Shown in pieces: positions 16,972 to 25,625 of a stretch of DNA of 64,000 nucleotides. Each line of letters begins with the position of its first letter. Positions within the stretch are counted from its first letter, which is position 1. The notes beneath the pieces are model-generated. The model ran no database searches and was not told where the DNA came from. It was given only the letters and a program-made list of their open reading frames with translations. The stretch comes from Psychroserpens sp. SPM9 (GTDB lineage Bacteria > Bacteroidota > Bacteroidia > Flavobacteriales > Flavobacteriaceae), in assembly GCF_025153525.1 (NCBI RefSeq), contig NZ_JANZNR010000001.1:558001-622000 (forward strand), read 5' to 3'. The position numbers were made by a program, and so were the translations under genes.

Positions 16972-17616
16972 ATGAGACAATTCAATGATTTTGTTCAACT
17001 ACTTGGATTATTTTTAATTGTCTTAAATGCAGTGCTGTATACTAAGAGTTACATTTTCAATAAAAAAAATGTAACTCTTTTGTATCTGACGCTATATTTA
17101 CTTTCTAGCGCTACTGTAATGATAATCAGTTCAATATTGGGATACCAAAGTAAAGATAATTTGCATTATTCACATATTTACTTTATTTCGCAATTCATAT
17201 TTTTATCGCTGTTTTATAGAACACTTTTCAAATCGCAACAAAGAAAATGGGTGCTTTTAATTTTAGGAATAATTTTATCAGGATTGACATTTCAGTACTT
17301 ACACAAACCTCATTTAGTACACCAGTTTAACCTCTTTGAGATTTTTATAACCTCACTACCTATAATTATATATTCTGTGATTCATTTATATAATTCATTA
17401 AATAAAAAAGGTGAATACATGTTTATAAATTCGGGTATATTAATCTATATTACTGTAAGTACGCTAATTTTCATATTAGGAAATTATTTAAAAGAATATT
17501 ATGGTGGTACCATAACTAAAATATGGATGATTAATAAAATTCTATATATTGTCTATTTAGTACTAATTTTAGTAGAATGGAAGAAAACAATTTCGCAACC
17601 CAAGAGCAAATTATAG
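16972..17616 (+). CDS. Multi-pass membrane protein upstream of a histidine kinase
   Basis: A 214-residue protein with about seven predicted helices, evenly spaced (near residues 6-25, 35-55, 62-82, 92-110, 120-140, 150-172, 185-205), short loops and no recognised domain. This layout resembles 7TM sensor input modules, but no family assignment is possible. Its last 40 nt overlap the start of the histidine kinase gene, which indicates translational coupling. I infer that it provides the sensing part for the kinase, which has only one helix of its own. Confidence 0.78.
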   Translation: MRQFNDFVQLLGLFLIVLNAVLYTKSYIFNKKNVTLLYLTLYLLSSATVMIISSILGYQSKDNLHYSHIYFISQFIFLSLFYRTLFKSQQRKWVLLILGIILSGLTFQYLHKPHLVHQFNLFEIFITSLPIIIYSVIHLYNSLNKKGEYMFINSGILIYITVSTLIFILGNYLKEYYGGTITKIWMINKILYIVYLVLILVEWKKTISQPKSKL

Positions 17617-18383
17617 GAGCACTTGTGTACAGCATCATTTTTTTAGTTCTGGTGACACTGGGGCTTATTCTGTTTTTCTACTATTCAAGAAAAAAAATTA
17701 TTGAAAAAGAAGTTGAAAAAGTCAATATTAAACTAGACCATCAAAAAAAAATATTACAAACCACAATTAAAGTCCAAGAAAGTGAACGCAATCGCATTGC
17801 TCAAGATTTACACGATGCGATTAGTTCAAAGTTAAACGTGGTAAGTCTAACCACTAATGTCTTACTTGAAGACGACTCGATGACTCCTGAACAAAAAGAA
17901 GCACTAAATCATATTCTAGATATTACCACACGTACCTTGGAAAGCTCCCGAAAAATAGCTCATGAACTTATGCCGCCAATTTTAGATAAATTTGGATTAA
18001 AAGTCGCTTTAGAAGAATTGTTTGATGAGTTTACGTCTAACACCTCCATAAAAATTAATCATCATATTGAAACATTAAACAACCTTGATAAAAGTGGAGA
18101 ACTTCATATCTTTAGAATTGCCCAAGAACTAATCAATAATGCCTTGAGGCATGGTAGAGCAGACCAACTTCAAATGGAACTTAAAAAAGAAGCGCAAGGC
18201 TTTGAACTCGTTTTTAAAGATAATGGTATTGGCTTCAATATAAATGAACAGAATAAGAAATCCGGAATAGGATTACAAAATATAAAGAGTAGAGTTGCTA
18301 TTTTAAATGGACAACTTTTTGTTGAGAGCTCTAAAAAAACAGGAAGTATATTCACTATTAATTGTCACTCTTATGGATACTAA
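17577..18383 (+). CDS. Sensor histidine kinase (HisKA_3 / NarX-DesK type)
   Basis: A 268-residue kinase with one transmembrane helix (about 14-35), a short coiled coil, the HisKA_3 phospho-acceptor in ERNRIAQDLHDAISSKL (His79), and a HATPase_c domain (ELINNALRHG for the N box, DNGIGFN, and SGIGLQNIKSR for the G box). It autophosphorylates and passes phosphate to a NarL-type regulator, which is the next gene (11-nt overlap). It has no extracellular sensor domain; the preceding membrane protein may fill that role. Confidence 0.93.
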   Translation: MEENNFATQEQIIGALVYSIIFLVLVTLGLILFFYYSRKKIIEKEVEKVNIKLDHQKKILQTTIKVQESERNRIAQDLHDAISSKLNVVSLTTNVLLEDDSMTPEQKEALNHILDITTRTLESSRKIAHELMPPILDKFGLKVALEELFDEFTSNTSIKINHHIETLNNLDKSGELHIFRIAQELINNALRHGRADQLQMELKKEAQGFELVFKDNGIGFNINEQNKKSGIGLQNIKSRVAILNGQLFVESSKKTGSIFTINCHSYGY

Positions 18384-19050
18384 AATAACACTTGCAATTG
18401 CCGATGATGAGCTACTATTTAGACAAGGGCTTATTTCAATTTTAAGTAAGGAAAAAGATCTTGATATCGTATTTGATGCGCAAGATGGTAATGATCTCAT
18501 GGAACAATTAAGAGCTACCGAACACCTTCCTGAGATTGTTATTACCGACTTAAAAATGCCTGGACTCAATGGTGTTGAAACGACAAAACTTATCAGAAAA
18601 GAGTTTCCAGACATTAAAATCATAGCCTTAACGAGCTACTTCAGCAAACCCTTTATTATCAATATGATTTCTATTGGAGCTGTAGCATATCTGGCAAAAA
18701 ACAGCACGCCAAAACTCATGTTAACGACGATATATGAAGTTGCAGATAAAGGCTTTTATTACGATGAACAAGTCATGAAATTTATTCATGAAGGTTTATT
18801 AAACAGTAGTGATCAGATTAAAAAATCTAATTTTGATACTACCTATTTCACCAAACGTGAAAAAGAAGTATTAGAACTTATTTGTAAACAATTCACTACC
18901 AACGAAATTGCCGAAAAACTGTTTATTAGTCCGAGAACTGTCGACGGCCATCGCAATAATTTACTTTTAAAAACGGAAGCTAAAAACCTGGCAGGCTTAG
19001 TGGTGTATGCGATTCAGAATAAATTAGTAAACTTGGAAGAACAGTTATAA
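18373..19050 (+). CDS. LuxR/NarL-family response regulator
   Basis: A 225-residue regulator. The receiver domain begins TLAIADDELLFRQGL with acidic D11/D12, the phospho-acceptor is D59 in VITDLKMPG, and conserved Thr and Lys lie in ALTSYFSKP. The LuxR-type helix-turn-helix is TKREKEVLELICKQFTTNEI followed by AEKLFISPRTVDGHR. The start at 18373 is chosen because the receiver domain begins at once; it overlaps the kinase gene by 11 nt. Partner of that kinase; likely targets include the adjacent divergent genes (inference). Confidence 0.95.
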   Translation: MDTKITLAIADDELLFRQGLISILSKEKDLDIVFDAQDGNDLMEQLRATEHLPEIVITDLKMPGLNGVETTKLIRKEFPDIKIIALTSYFSKPFIINMISIGAVAYLAKNSTPKLMLTTIYEVADKGFYYDEQVMKFIHEGLLNSSDQIKKSNFDTTYFTKREKEVLELICKQFTTNEIAEKLFISPRTVDGHRNNLLLKTEAKNLAGLVVYAIQNKLVNLEEQL

Positions 19051-19079
19051 AAAAAAGCATCCTTTACAGAATGCTTTTA
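19051..19079 (+). terminator. Intrinsic terminator after the two-component operon
   Basis: AAAAGCAT / ATGCTTTT with a 10-nt loop immediately after the stop codon of the response regulator. Confidence 0.7.
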
Positions 19080-19101
19080 TATATCATAGTGTATTGACTA
19101 C

Positions 19102-19827
19102 TTAATCTCTAGACATAAAGATTTGTAACACATACCAGAATAGCAACATCAAGGATGCAAATAAGCCTAATGATGCCGGAATGTAATCGTCTTCAGAATA
19201 TTTATGTATCAAATTTGAGGTTTGGTATAAAATCGAACCTCCAGCTAATAAACACATGGCTACAGAAAACCATAAGCCTAAATTAAATCCGAATAATGTT
19301 CCTGCGATTATAAGTCCGATAGCAATAAAAAAGCCAATAGTCAAACCTGTTTTCAGAAATGAAAAATCTTTTTTTGTCACAAAAACAACGGCAGACAATC
19401 CTGTAAATAAAGATAAAGTTACGATAGCCGCCTGATTTAAGATTTTTCCACCATCTTCTAAAAAATTAATGGCGATATAAAGCAAAGGCACAAAAATAAA
19501 GGCTTCCGCCAGAATGTAAAGTCCGTATGCCAGATACTGCTTGTTTTTATCTTCAGTTTTTAAGGCCATGCCTTCAGCATAATTGGTAATAAACATAAAA
19601 CCTCCAAGCATGATAAGCCATCGCCAGCCTTGGGTCATTGACATCGCAAAATTCACAATAGTTTCGCTTTGTAGGAGCATCCATTCAAATAGAATGAACA
19701 CCAAAACACCACCAGCTACGTGGCCGTAGGTTTTTTTGTAAAAGGCTACACGATCTGCATCAGATAATGAATGTACTAACACTTTTCCTTCTAATTGACC
19801 AACAGGTCTTTGATTTGAATTTTCCAT
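19102..19827 (-). CDS. Bax inhibitor-1/YccA family membrane protein
   Basis: A 241-residue integral membrane protein with seven hydrophobic helices after a short hydrophilic N-terminus. VAFYKKTYGHVAGGVLVFIL near residue 27 and the helix pattern fit the BI-1/YccA/TMBIM family, of which some bacterial members are pH-sensitive calcium leak channels and others modulate FtsH. The physiological role here is unknown. It is separated from the upstream Zn peptidase gene by a strong terminator, so it is probably transcribed alone. Confidence 0.88.
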   Translation of the reverse strand: MENSNQRPVGQLEGKVLVHSLSDADRVAFYKKTYGHVAGGVLVFILFEWMLLQSETIVNFAMSMTQGWRWLIMLGGFMFITNYAEGMALKTEDKNKQYLAYGLYILAEAFIFVPLLYIAINFLEDGGKILNQAAIVTLSLFTGLSAVVFVTKKDFSFLKTGLTIGFFIAIGLIIAGTLFGFNLGLWFSVAMCLLAGGSILYQTSNLIHKYSEDDYIPASLGLFASLMLLFWYVLQIFMSRD

Positions 19828-19862
19828 AAGTAATAATTGATTCGTAATATCGAAAATACTAA

Positions 19863-19901
19863 AAACAAAACCGAATTAGGTTTAAAAAACCATAATTCGG
19901 T
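19863..19901 (-). terminator. Intrinsic terminator after the Zn peptidase gene
   Basis: On the minus strand AACCGAATTA / TAATTCGGTT with a 14-nt loop, then a T-rich tail. Confidence 0.75.
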
Positions 19902-19926
19902 TGAATTTTATGCTATTTCAATCTGT

Positions 19927-20634
19927 TTAATCGCGTCCGCCAAAAACTTGCATTGCCCAATATAAAAGTGACGCTAATGCACCAATGGCAGCGACCAAAT
20001 AAGTTCTGGCTGCCCATTTTAAAGCATCTTCAGAACCTTTATATTCTTCTGGAGTAACAACGTTTTTATTTTTTAACCATGCTAAAGCTCTGTTACTCGC
20101 ATCATACTCAACTGGCAATGTGATAAAGCTAAATAAGGTTGCAAATCCCATAAAGACTAAACCTGCAACAGCGACCCAGTAACCGAGACCAACTCCAGCG
20201 GCAGCTCCAAGAACCAAACCACCAATAACAAGCCATTGCGACATGCCAGAAGTAACGCTCACAATAGGCACTAATGCTGAACGCATCCCTAAAGCACTGT
20301 AGGCTTGTGCGTGTTGTACAGCGTGACCCACTTCGTGAGCCGCAACTGCTGCTGCAGCTGCATTACGCTGATTGTAAACCGCTTCACTTAAATTAACGGT
20401 TTTATTTTTCGGATTATAATGATCTGTTAACTGACCCGCAACAGAAATCACTTCCACATCAGAAATCCCATTATCGGCCAGCATCTTTTCTGCTACCTCT
20501 CGTCCACTCATCCCATTACGCAATTGCACTCTTGAGTACTGCGCAAATTTTCGTTTTAACTGACTACTCACTAACCAGCTTACTAATGTTATAGCGCCAA
20601 TTAGAATCCAGTAGCCTATTCCTATTCCTCCCAT
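19927..20634 (-). CDS. Membrane zinc metallopeptidase (YugP / Zn_peptidase_2 family)
   Basis: A 235-residue protein with an N-terminal helix (7-23), a zinc-binding HEVGHAVQHAQ motif (His100, Glu101, His104), and two or three further helices (around 125-180 and 210-230). The arrangement matches the neutral zinc metallopeptidase family PF04298, whose substrates are not known. The conserved EYDASNRALAWL stretch near residue 185 supplies a likely third ligand. It probably acts at the inner membrane. Confidence 0.92.
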   Translation of the reverse strand: MGGIGIGYWILIGAITLVSWLVSSQLKRKFAQYSRVQLRNGMSGREVAEKMLADNGISDVEVISVAGQLTDHYNPKNKTVNLSEAVYNQRNAAAAAVAAHEVGHAVQHAQAYSALGMRSALVPIVSVTSGMSQWLVIGGLVLGAAAGVGLGYWVAVAGLVFMGFATLFSFITLPVEYDASNRALAWLKNKNVVTPEEYKGSEDALKWAARTYLVAAIGALASLLYWAMQVFGGRD

Positions 20635-20710
20635 AATGTTTTTAAATTAAAATTGTTAGTTTAAAGATAACAAAAAGTAAGCCAAATTGTGTTTAGGAAA
20701 TTTTGTCAGT

Positions 20711-21064
20711 TCACTCTTTAGAATGTATGACTTTCGCCACCTTTCCTTCTTCAAAAACTACGACGAGCCGATCGCCAATATAGTCTTTAAAACTAGGAGC
20801 TTTACCCATTTTATAGATAATATAATTTTTAGAATCATCATTAAAAATTTCGGGCGTTCCTAAAAGTGCTATGACCTCGTTTTTTGTTTTTCCGATGAGT
20901 AACTCATTATCGATAATATCATCGGCCATCTGATAGCGTTTCGCCGGATTAGAATGCCAGTTTTCCTGATGAAAACGTTCGTCAAAAAGCCAAATTAATG
21001 AGCTTGCTGCAATGGCTGCAACGAAAAAAAACAGCAGTACTTTATCATACTTTTTGATATTCAA
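20711..21064 (-). CDS. Hypothetical protein, SmpA/BamE-like repeat
   Basis: A 117-residue protein with an N-terminal membrane anchor (residues 8-26) and a periplasmic domain. LIGKTKNEVIALLGTPEIF near residue 56 matches the helix-turn pattern (G.t..eV...lG.P) of SmpA/OmlA (BamE-like) domains, followed by beta strands (NYIIYKMG, DRLVVVFEEGKVAKV). There is no lipobox, so it is not a BamE orthologue. It lies 6 nt after the DUF6370 gene in the leuS operon. Confidence 0.7.
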   Translation of the reverse strand: MNIKKYDKVLLFFFVAAIAASSLIWLFDERFHQENWHSNPAKRYQMADDIIDNELLIGKTKNEVIALLGTPEIFNDDSKNYIIYKMGKAPSFKDYIGDRLVVVFEEGKVAKVIHSKE

Positions 21065-21070
21065 AACCTA

Positions 21071-21370
21071 TTAATTTTTAAGTTCCAGACTGCTCACTTT
21101 AAAACGGTTTTCTAGAATTTCACCTGAAACCTCACCCGTTCTAATCACTTCACAAAATCCAGTATTTTCATCATGAGCATCTCCAAAATCATCAATATGA
21201 GCACCATCAACAAAATAAGCCTTGTCATCAATACGAACAGCTAAATCACAGCCTTCCTGAGTGGTTAATCCAAATTGACATTGCCCACAAGAAACCTCAA
21301 CGATTTGCTTTTCAGAATTTGCACAAGCAAAACTTAAGCTAAGACTTAATAATAATGCTAATTTTTTCAT
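21071..21370 (-). CDS. DUF6370 family small exported protein
   Basis: A 99-residue protein with an N-terminal export signal (MKKLALLLSLSLSFAC; the Cys at 16 could be a lipobox). The conserved cysteines in VEVSCGQCQFG, EGCDLAV and TGFCEVIRTGEV are typical of the small DUF6370 proteins of Bacteroidota; the CxxC may bind metal or form disulphides. Function unknown. Located 14 nt after leuS. Confidence 0.75.
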   Translation of the reverse strand: MKKLALLLSLSLSFACANSEKQIVEVSCGQCQFGLTTQEGCDLAVRIDDKAYFVDGAHIDDFGDAHDENTGFCEVIRTGEVSGEILENRFKVSSLELKN

Positions 21371-21384
21371 CGTTTTCTTATGTT

Positions 21385-24300
21385 TTAACCTACAATATTG
21401 ACGATTTTTCCAGGCACAACAATTACTTTTTTAGGCTCGCGCCCATCCAATTGAGCGATTGTTTTTTCATGAGCCATGACTGTTTTCTCAATGTCTTCCT
21501 TCGTCATATCTAAAGGTAATTCTAAGGTAAAACGCATTTTTCCATTAAATGAAATTGGATAATTCTTACTGCTTTCGACGAGATGTTTCTCTTCAAACTT
21601 CGGAAATGCTGCTGTTGAAATCGATTCGGTATGACCAAGTCGACTCCATAATTCTTCAGCAATATGTGGTGCATAAGGTGAAATTAAGATTAGTAACGGT
21701 TCAAGAATGGCCTTGCTGGTACATTTTTGAGCAGTTAACTCATTCACGGCAATCATAAAAGTTGATACAGAGGTATTGAACGAAAAGTTTTCGATATCTT
21801 CTTCAACCTTTTTAATGGTTTTATGAAGCGTTTTCAGACTATCTTTTGAAGGTTCGGTATCACTAACATTTAAACCATTGTCACCAACATAGAGTTTCCA
21901 GAGTTTTTTAAGGAAGCCGTGTACACCTGTGATCCCAGCTGTATTCCAGGGCTTGGCTTGTTCTAATGGTCCAAGAAACATTTCGTAAAGGCGTAAGCTG
22001 TCGGCACCATATTGCTCGCAAATAGCATCTGGATTGACGACATTGTATTTGGACTTGGACATTTTTTCGACTTCGCGTCCTACTTTATAAACACCATCTT
22101 CTAATTCAAATTCAGCATCTTTAAACTCAAGTCTCCAATTTTTGAAAGCTTCAATATCTAATTCATCTGAAGCATTAACAAACGAAACATCAACATGAGA
22201 ATTACTAAATGGAGTCATAAGATGTAATTCCTTTTTATTAATTTTATTTAATAAGCTTTTTTCAATATAAGGTTTAACAATATCTGATGCTAAATTTGTC
22301 TTATTGCCTTCAGAATGGATTCTATCGTAAGATTCTCTTGAAATAAAAACACTCTTTTTATTTACTAATACTTCTTTGGTATTTTGGTCAATGATTGAAT
22401 AGAAAATATAATAAACAAAAGCACTCGTTCCCAAAATCATCCCCTGGTTAATCAGCTTTTTAAACGGCTCTTCAACATTGACAAAGCCTCTGTCTTTCAT
22501 AAACTTCACCCAAAATCGTGAGTACAACAAATGACCTGTGGCATGTTCGCTGCCGCCAATATATAAATCGACATTTTCCCAGTAGTTCAAGGCATCTTCG
22601 CTTGCAAATGCTTCACCTCTATTGGCTGCTTCTTCCATATACCTAAAGAAATACCAGGAACTTCCTGCCCATCCTGGCATAGTATTGAGCTCTAAAGGAA
22701 AGACATGCTCATGGTCAATCAATTCATTTGAAACAACTTTATTATTCTTTGTATCCCAAGCCCAAACATCGGCACGACCTAAAGGCGGTTCACCTTCTTC
22801 GGTTGGCAAGTATTTCTCTACTTCTGGCAACACGATTGGCAAATGTTTTTGTTCAATCATTTGCGGCATCCCATTCACATAATACACAGGAAATGGTTCA
22901 CCCCAATAACGTTGACGAGAAAACACCGCATCACGTAATCTATAATTGGTTTTGCCTTCGCCTTGGCCCAATTGCTCCAATTCATAAATGGCACGTTTGG
23001 TGGCTTTTTTATAATTCATTCCGTTAAGGAAATCACTGTTGGCAATTACAGTCTTTTCTTTATCTGAAAAAGCTTCTTCGGAAATATCGACACCTTCAAA
23101 AATATTAGGAATCGGAATATCAAAATGTTTGGCAAAATCATAATCACGTTGATCACCACATGGAACACTCATCACAGCTCCTGTTCCGTAGCCAGCCAAG
23201 ACATAATCACCAATCCAGATTGGAATTGGCTCCTTTGTAAACGGATGCTCCGCATAAGCACCTGTAAAGGCTCCAGAAATAGTTTTTACATCTGCCATAC
23301 GATCGCGTTCGCTACGTTTTGCAGTGGCTTCTATATAAGCATCGACGTCTGCTTTTTGAGCTTCGGTTGTGATTTTTGACACCAATTCGTGTTCTGGCGC
23401 CAGCGTCATAAACGACACTCCGTAAATGGTATCGGGTCTTGTTGTAAAAACTTCGATCTTGTACGGATGAGATTCAGAAACAAGTTCGGAATGAGGTTCA
23501 CTTAAGTCATGCTGAACGTGTTTCAGCATCTCACTTGTCATGTTGACATTGAAAGTCACAGATGCACCAACCGACTTGCCAATCCAATTGCGCTGACTTT
23601 CCTTAAGTGAATCGGTCCAGTCTATCGTATCTAAACCTTGAAGCAAACGTTCAGCATAGGCCGAAATTCGCATGCTCCATTGGGTCATTTTTTTTCGAAT
23701 TACCGGATGTCCGCCACGTTCAGACACACCATTAACAATTTCATCATTGGCTAAAACGGTTCCTAGTGCCGGACACCAATTCACTTCAGTTTCGGCCAAA
23801 TAGGTCAATCGGTATTTAAGTAATATTTCCTGTTGCTGTTCTGAAGAAAAACCGTTCCAGTCTTCCGCAGAAAATTCGGCTATAGCATCATCACAAACCG
23901 CATTCACTTTTGTGTTTCCTTCCGACGCAAACTTTGAAATTAAAGTCTCAATGGGTTCGGCTTTATTGCTGTCGTTATTATACCAGGATTCGAACAACTG
24001 AATGAAAATCCATTGCGTCCATTTATAATATTCGGGATTGCTCGTACGTACTTCTCGGCTCCAATCGAATGAAAATCCGATTTTATCGAGTTGTTTCCTA
24101 TAGCCTTTTATGATATTATCTTGATAATTATCATCTTTAATGTTTACGGGAATATTTTTGTCAATTAAGGCTTCATTTTTAATACTTCCATCCTCATTAA
24201 CATATTTTTCTAAAATCTTATTTTCATTACTTAAACATCCATCAATGTTTATCTCAGTAGTAATTTTTGGATGCAATCCCGTTTGAATCGCATATTGCTC

Positions 24301-24555
24301 GGCAGGCAAACCAAAACTATCATAACCCTGAGGATGCAAAACATTAAAGCCTTTATGGCGCTTGTATCGTGCATAAATATCACTGGCAATATAGCCTAAT
24401 GGATGACCAACATGTAAGCCTGCTCCACTCGGATAAGGGAACATATCTAATACATAGTATTTAGGTTTATCACTATTGTTTTCAGCTTTAAATGTTTGGT
24501 TATCGGCCCAATAATTTTGCCATTTCTTTTCGATCTCGTTAAAATGATAACTCAT
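21385..24555 (-). CDS. leuS: Leucine--tRNA ligase, enlarged by insertions
   Basis: A class I synthetase of 1056 residues with HVGH at 48-51, the editing-domain element TTRPDT at 371-376, GTGAVMSVPCGDQRD at 457-471 and KMSKS at 831-835. It charges tRNA-Leu and edits mischarged products. Flavobacterial LeuRS is usually about 920-950 residues, as I recall; the excess comes from three stretches: about 103-149 (after the HPKITTE segment), 338-365 (a translated palindromic repeat at the entry to the editing domain) and about 715-785 before KMSKS. The frame stays open, all catalytic motifs are intact, and two promoter elements are present, so it should be functional. Confidence 0.96.
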   Translation of the reverse strand: MSYHFNEIEKKWQNYWADNQTFKAENNSDKPKYYVLDMFPYPSGAGLHVGHPLGYIASDIYARYKRHKGFNVLHPQGYDSFGLPAEQYAIQTGLHPKITTEINIDGCLSNENKILEKYVNEDGSIKNEALIDKNIPVNIKDDNYQDNIIKGYRKQLDKIGFSFDWSREVRTSNPEYYKWTQWIFIQLFESWYNNDSNKAEPIETLISKFASEGNTKVNAVCDDAIAEFSAEDWNGFSSEQQQEILLKYRLTYLAETEVNWCPALGTVLANDEIVNGVSERGGHPVIRKKMTQWSMRISAYAERLLQGLDTIDWTDSLKESQRNWIGKSVGASVTFNVNMTSEMLKHVQHDLSEPHSELVSESHPYKIEVFTTRPDTIYGVSFMTLAPEHELVSKITTEAQKADVDAYIEATAKRSERDRMADVKTISGAFTGAYAEHPFTKEPIPIWIGDYVLAGYGTGAVMSVPCGDQRDYDFAKHFDIPIPNIFEGVDISEEAFSDKEKTVIANSDFLNGMNYKKATKRAIYELEQLGQGEGKTNYRLRDAVFSRQRYWGEPFPVYYVNGMPQMIEQKHLPIVLPEVEKYLPTEEGEPPLGRADVWAWDTKNNKVVSNELIDHEHVFPLELNTMPGWAGSSWYFFRYMEEAANRGEAFASEDALNYWENVDLYIGGSEHATGHLLYSRFWVKFMKDRGFVNVEEPFKKLINQGMILGTSAFVYYIFYSIIDQNTKEVLVNKKSVFISRESYDRIHSEGNKTNLASDIVKPYIEKSLLNKINKKELHLMTPFSNSHVDVSFVNASDELDIEAFKNWRLEFKDAEFELEDGVYKVGREVEKMSKSKYNVVNPDAICEQYGADSLRLYEMFLGPLEQAKPWNTAGITGVHGFLKKLWKLYVGDNGLNVSDTEPSKDSLKTLHKTIKKVEEDIENFSFNTSVSTFMIAVNELTAQKCTSKAILEPLLILISPYAPHIAEELWSRLGHTESISTAAFPKFEEKHLVESSKNYPISFNGKMRFTLELPLDMTKEDIEKTVMAHEKTIAQLDGREPKKVIVVPGKIVNIVG
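23469..23532. repeat. Palindromic repetitive element inside leuS
   Basis: Two 26-nt arms, 23469-23494 (GAGATTCAGAAACAAGTTCG...) and 23507-23532 (TCATGCTGAACGTGTTTCAG...), are imperfect reverse complements around a 12-nt centre, and each arm is itself partly palindromic (TTC.GAA units). In the leuS frame it encodes MLKHVQHDLSEPHSELVSES. Related arms occur at 2195-2215 and 36705-36723. This matches a dispersed intergenic repeat I recall from many Bacteroidota genomes. Confidence 0.8.
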
Positions 24556-24565
24556 GGTTTGTTTG

Positions 24566-24573
24566 CAAATTTA
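24566..24573 (-). promoter_or_regulatory. -7 promoter element of leuS, proximal (TAAATTTG)
   Basis: Exact TAnnTTTG match on the minus strand, 10 nt before the leuS ATG. Confidence 0.5.
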
Positions 24574-24578
24574 GACCG

Positions 24579-24586
24579 CAAATTTA
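24579..24586 (-). promoter_or_regulatory. -7 promoter element of leuS, distal (TAAATTTG)
   Basis: An identical copy of the proximal element, 13 nt further upstream. Either may be the real -7 element. Confidence 0.5.
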
Positions 24587-24677
24587 ACGGTATTACAACA
24601 CAATTAAAAGTTTAAGCGTTGTAAACCTTATACAAACAAATAGTTTTATATTTTTACAGCATTAATCCGACATATTT

Positions 24678-25556
24678 ATGAGCACATCCTTTGACAGATA
24701 TCAAAAACGAAAATTAATTTCTTCCTACTTTTCTGTGGTGATTAGTATTGCTTTGGTATTGTTTTTATTGGGATGCTTAGGATTATTGGTTTTAAATGCT
24801 AAAAAGGTTGCCGATCATTTTAGAGAACAGGTTGTGGTGACGATTTATTTAAATGATTCGGCTAAAGAGGTTGAAGTAAATCAGCTTCAAAAAAGTTTAG
24901 CTATGGCCGAATACACCAAAGAAGCCAAGTATGTTTCAAAAGAAGAAGCGGCTCAAATTGTCAAATCTGATATTGGAGAAGATTTTATGGAGTTTTTAGG
25001 TGCCAACCCTTTACAAAACTCGATTGACGTTTACCTTAAAGCCGATTTTGTAACCAACGAAACTTTGGATGGGATTACTGAAGAGTTAGCGACCAAAGCT
25101 TTTATTGAAGATATTAAATACGATAATGATCTGGTCGAAATCATGAACAATAATGTAAAGAAAATCACATTTTGGGTTTTGATTTTAAGTGCTTTATTTA
25201 CACTCATTGCCGTATTACTTATTAACAGTTCGATTCGATTGGCAGTGTATTCTAAACGTTTTATCATTAAAACGATGCAAATGGTTGGGGCCACCAAGCG
25301 TTTTATTAGAAAACCCTTTGTACTTAAAAGTATTCAACTAGGAATTATTGGTGCTATCGTTGCATTAATAGGAATGGCTGTGGTTTTATATTACCTTAAC
25401 CAAACCTTCCCAGAACTAGAATTGCTTCAAAAACCCGTATTAATTGCTGCGCTATTTATCGGTATTTTTCTACTTGGTATTTTAATTACATGGATTAGTA
25501 CGTTTATAGCAACGCAACGTTTCTTAAACCTAAAGACCGATCAATTGTATTATTAG
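24678..25556 (+). CDS. ftsX: Cell division protein FtsX
   Basis: A 292-residue ABC-transporter permease-like protein with one N-terminal helix (about 18-40), a periplasmic domain (45-160) and three C-terminal helices, which is the FtsX topology. VVTIYLNDSAKEVEV near residue 51 and MQMVGATKRFIRKPFVLKS (around 198-216) are typical. With FtsE it couples septal peptidoglycan hydrolysis to division; ftsE is not in the window. It heads a plus-strand gene run ending in truB. Confidence 0.93.
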   Translation: MSTSFDRYQKRKLISSYFSVVISIALVLFLLGCLGLLVLNAKKVADHFREQVVVTIYLNDSAKEVEVNQLQKSLAMAEYTKEAKYVSKEEAAQIVKSDIGEDFMEFLGANPLQNSIDVYLKADFVTNETLDGITEELATKAFIEDIKYDNDLVEIMNNNVKKITFWVLILSALFTLIAVLLINSSIRLAVYSKRFIIKTMQMVGATKRFIRKPFVLKSIQLGIIGAIVALIGMAVVLYYLNQTFPELELLQKPVLIAALFIGIFLLGILITWISTFIATQRFLNLKTDQLYY

Positions 25557-25625
25557 TTGTTGGCTATTGGCAAATACTAAAATCTTCAAGGTTTCGTTAT
25601 GACACTACCAACTCATCTTAATGTG

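Noticed and set aside
22728-23027. Open frame antisense to leuS
   Set aside because: It lies wholly inside a strongly conserved synthetase gene, has no signal or domain, and is explained as a shadow of the real frame.
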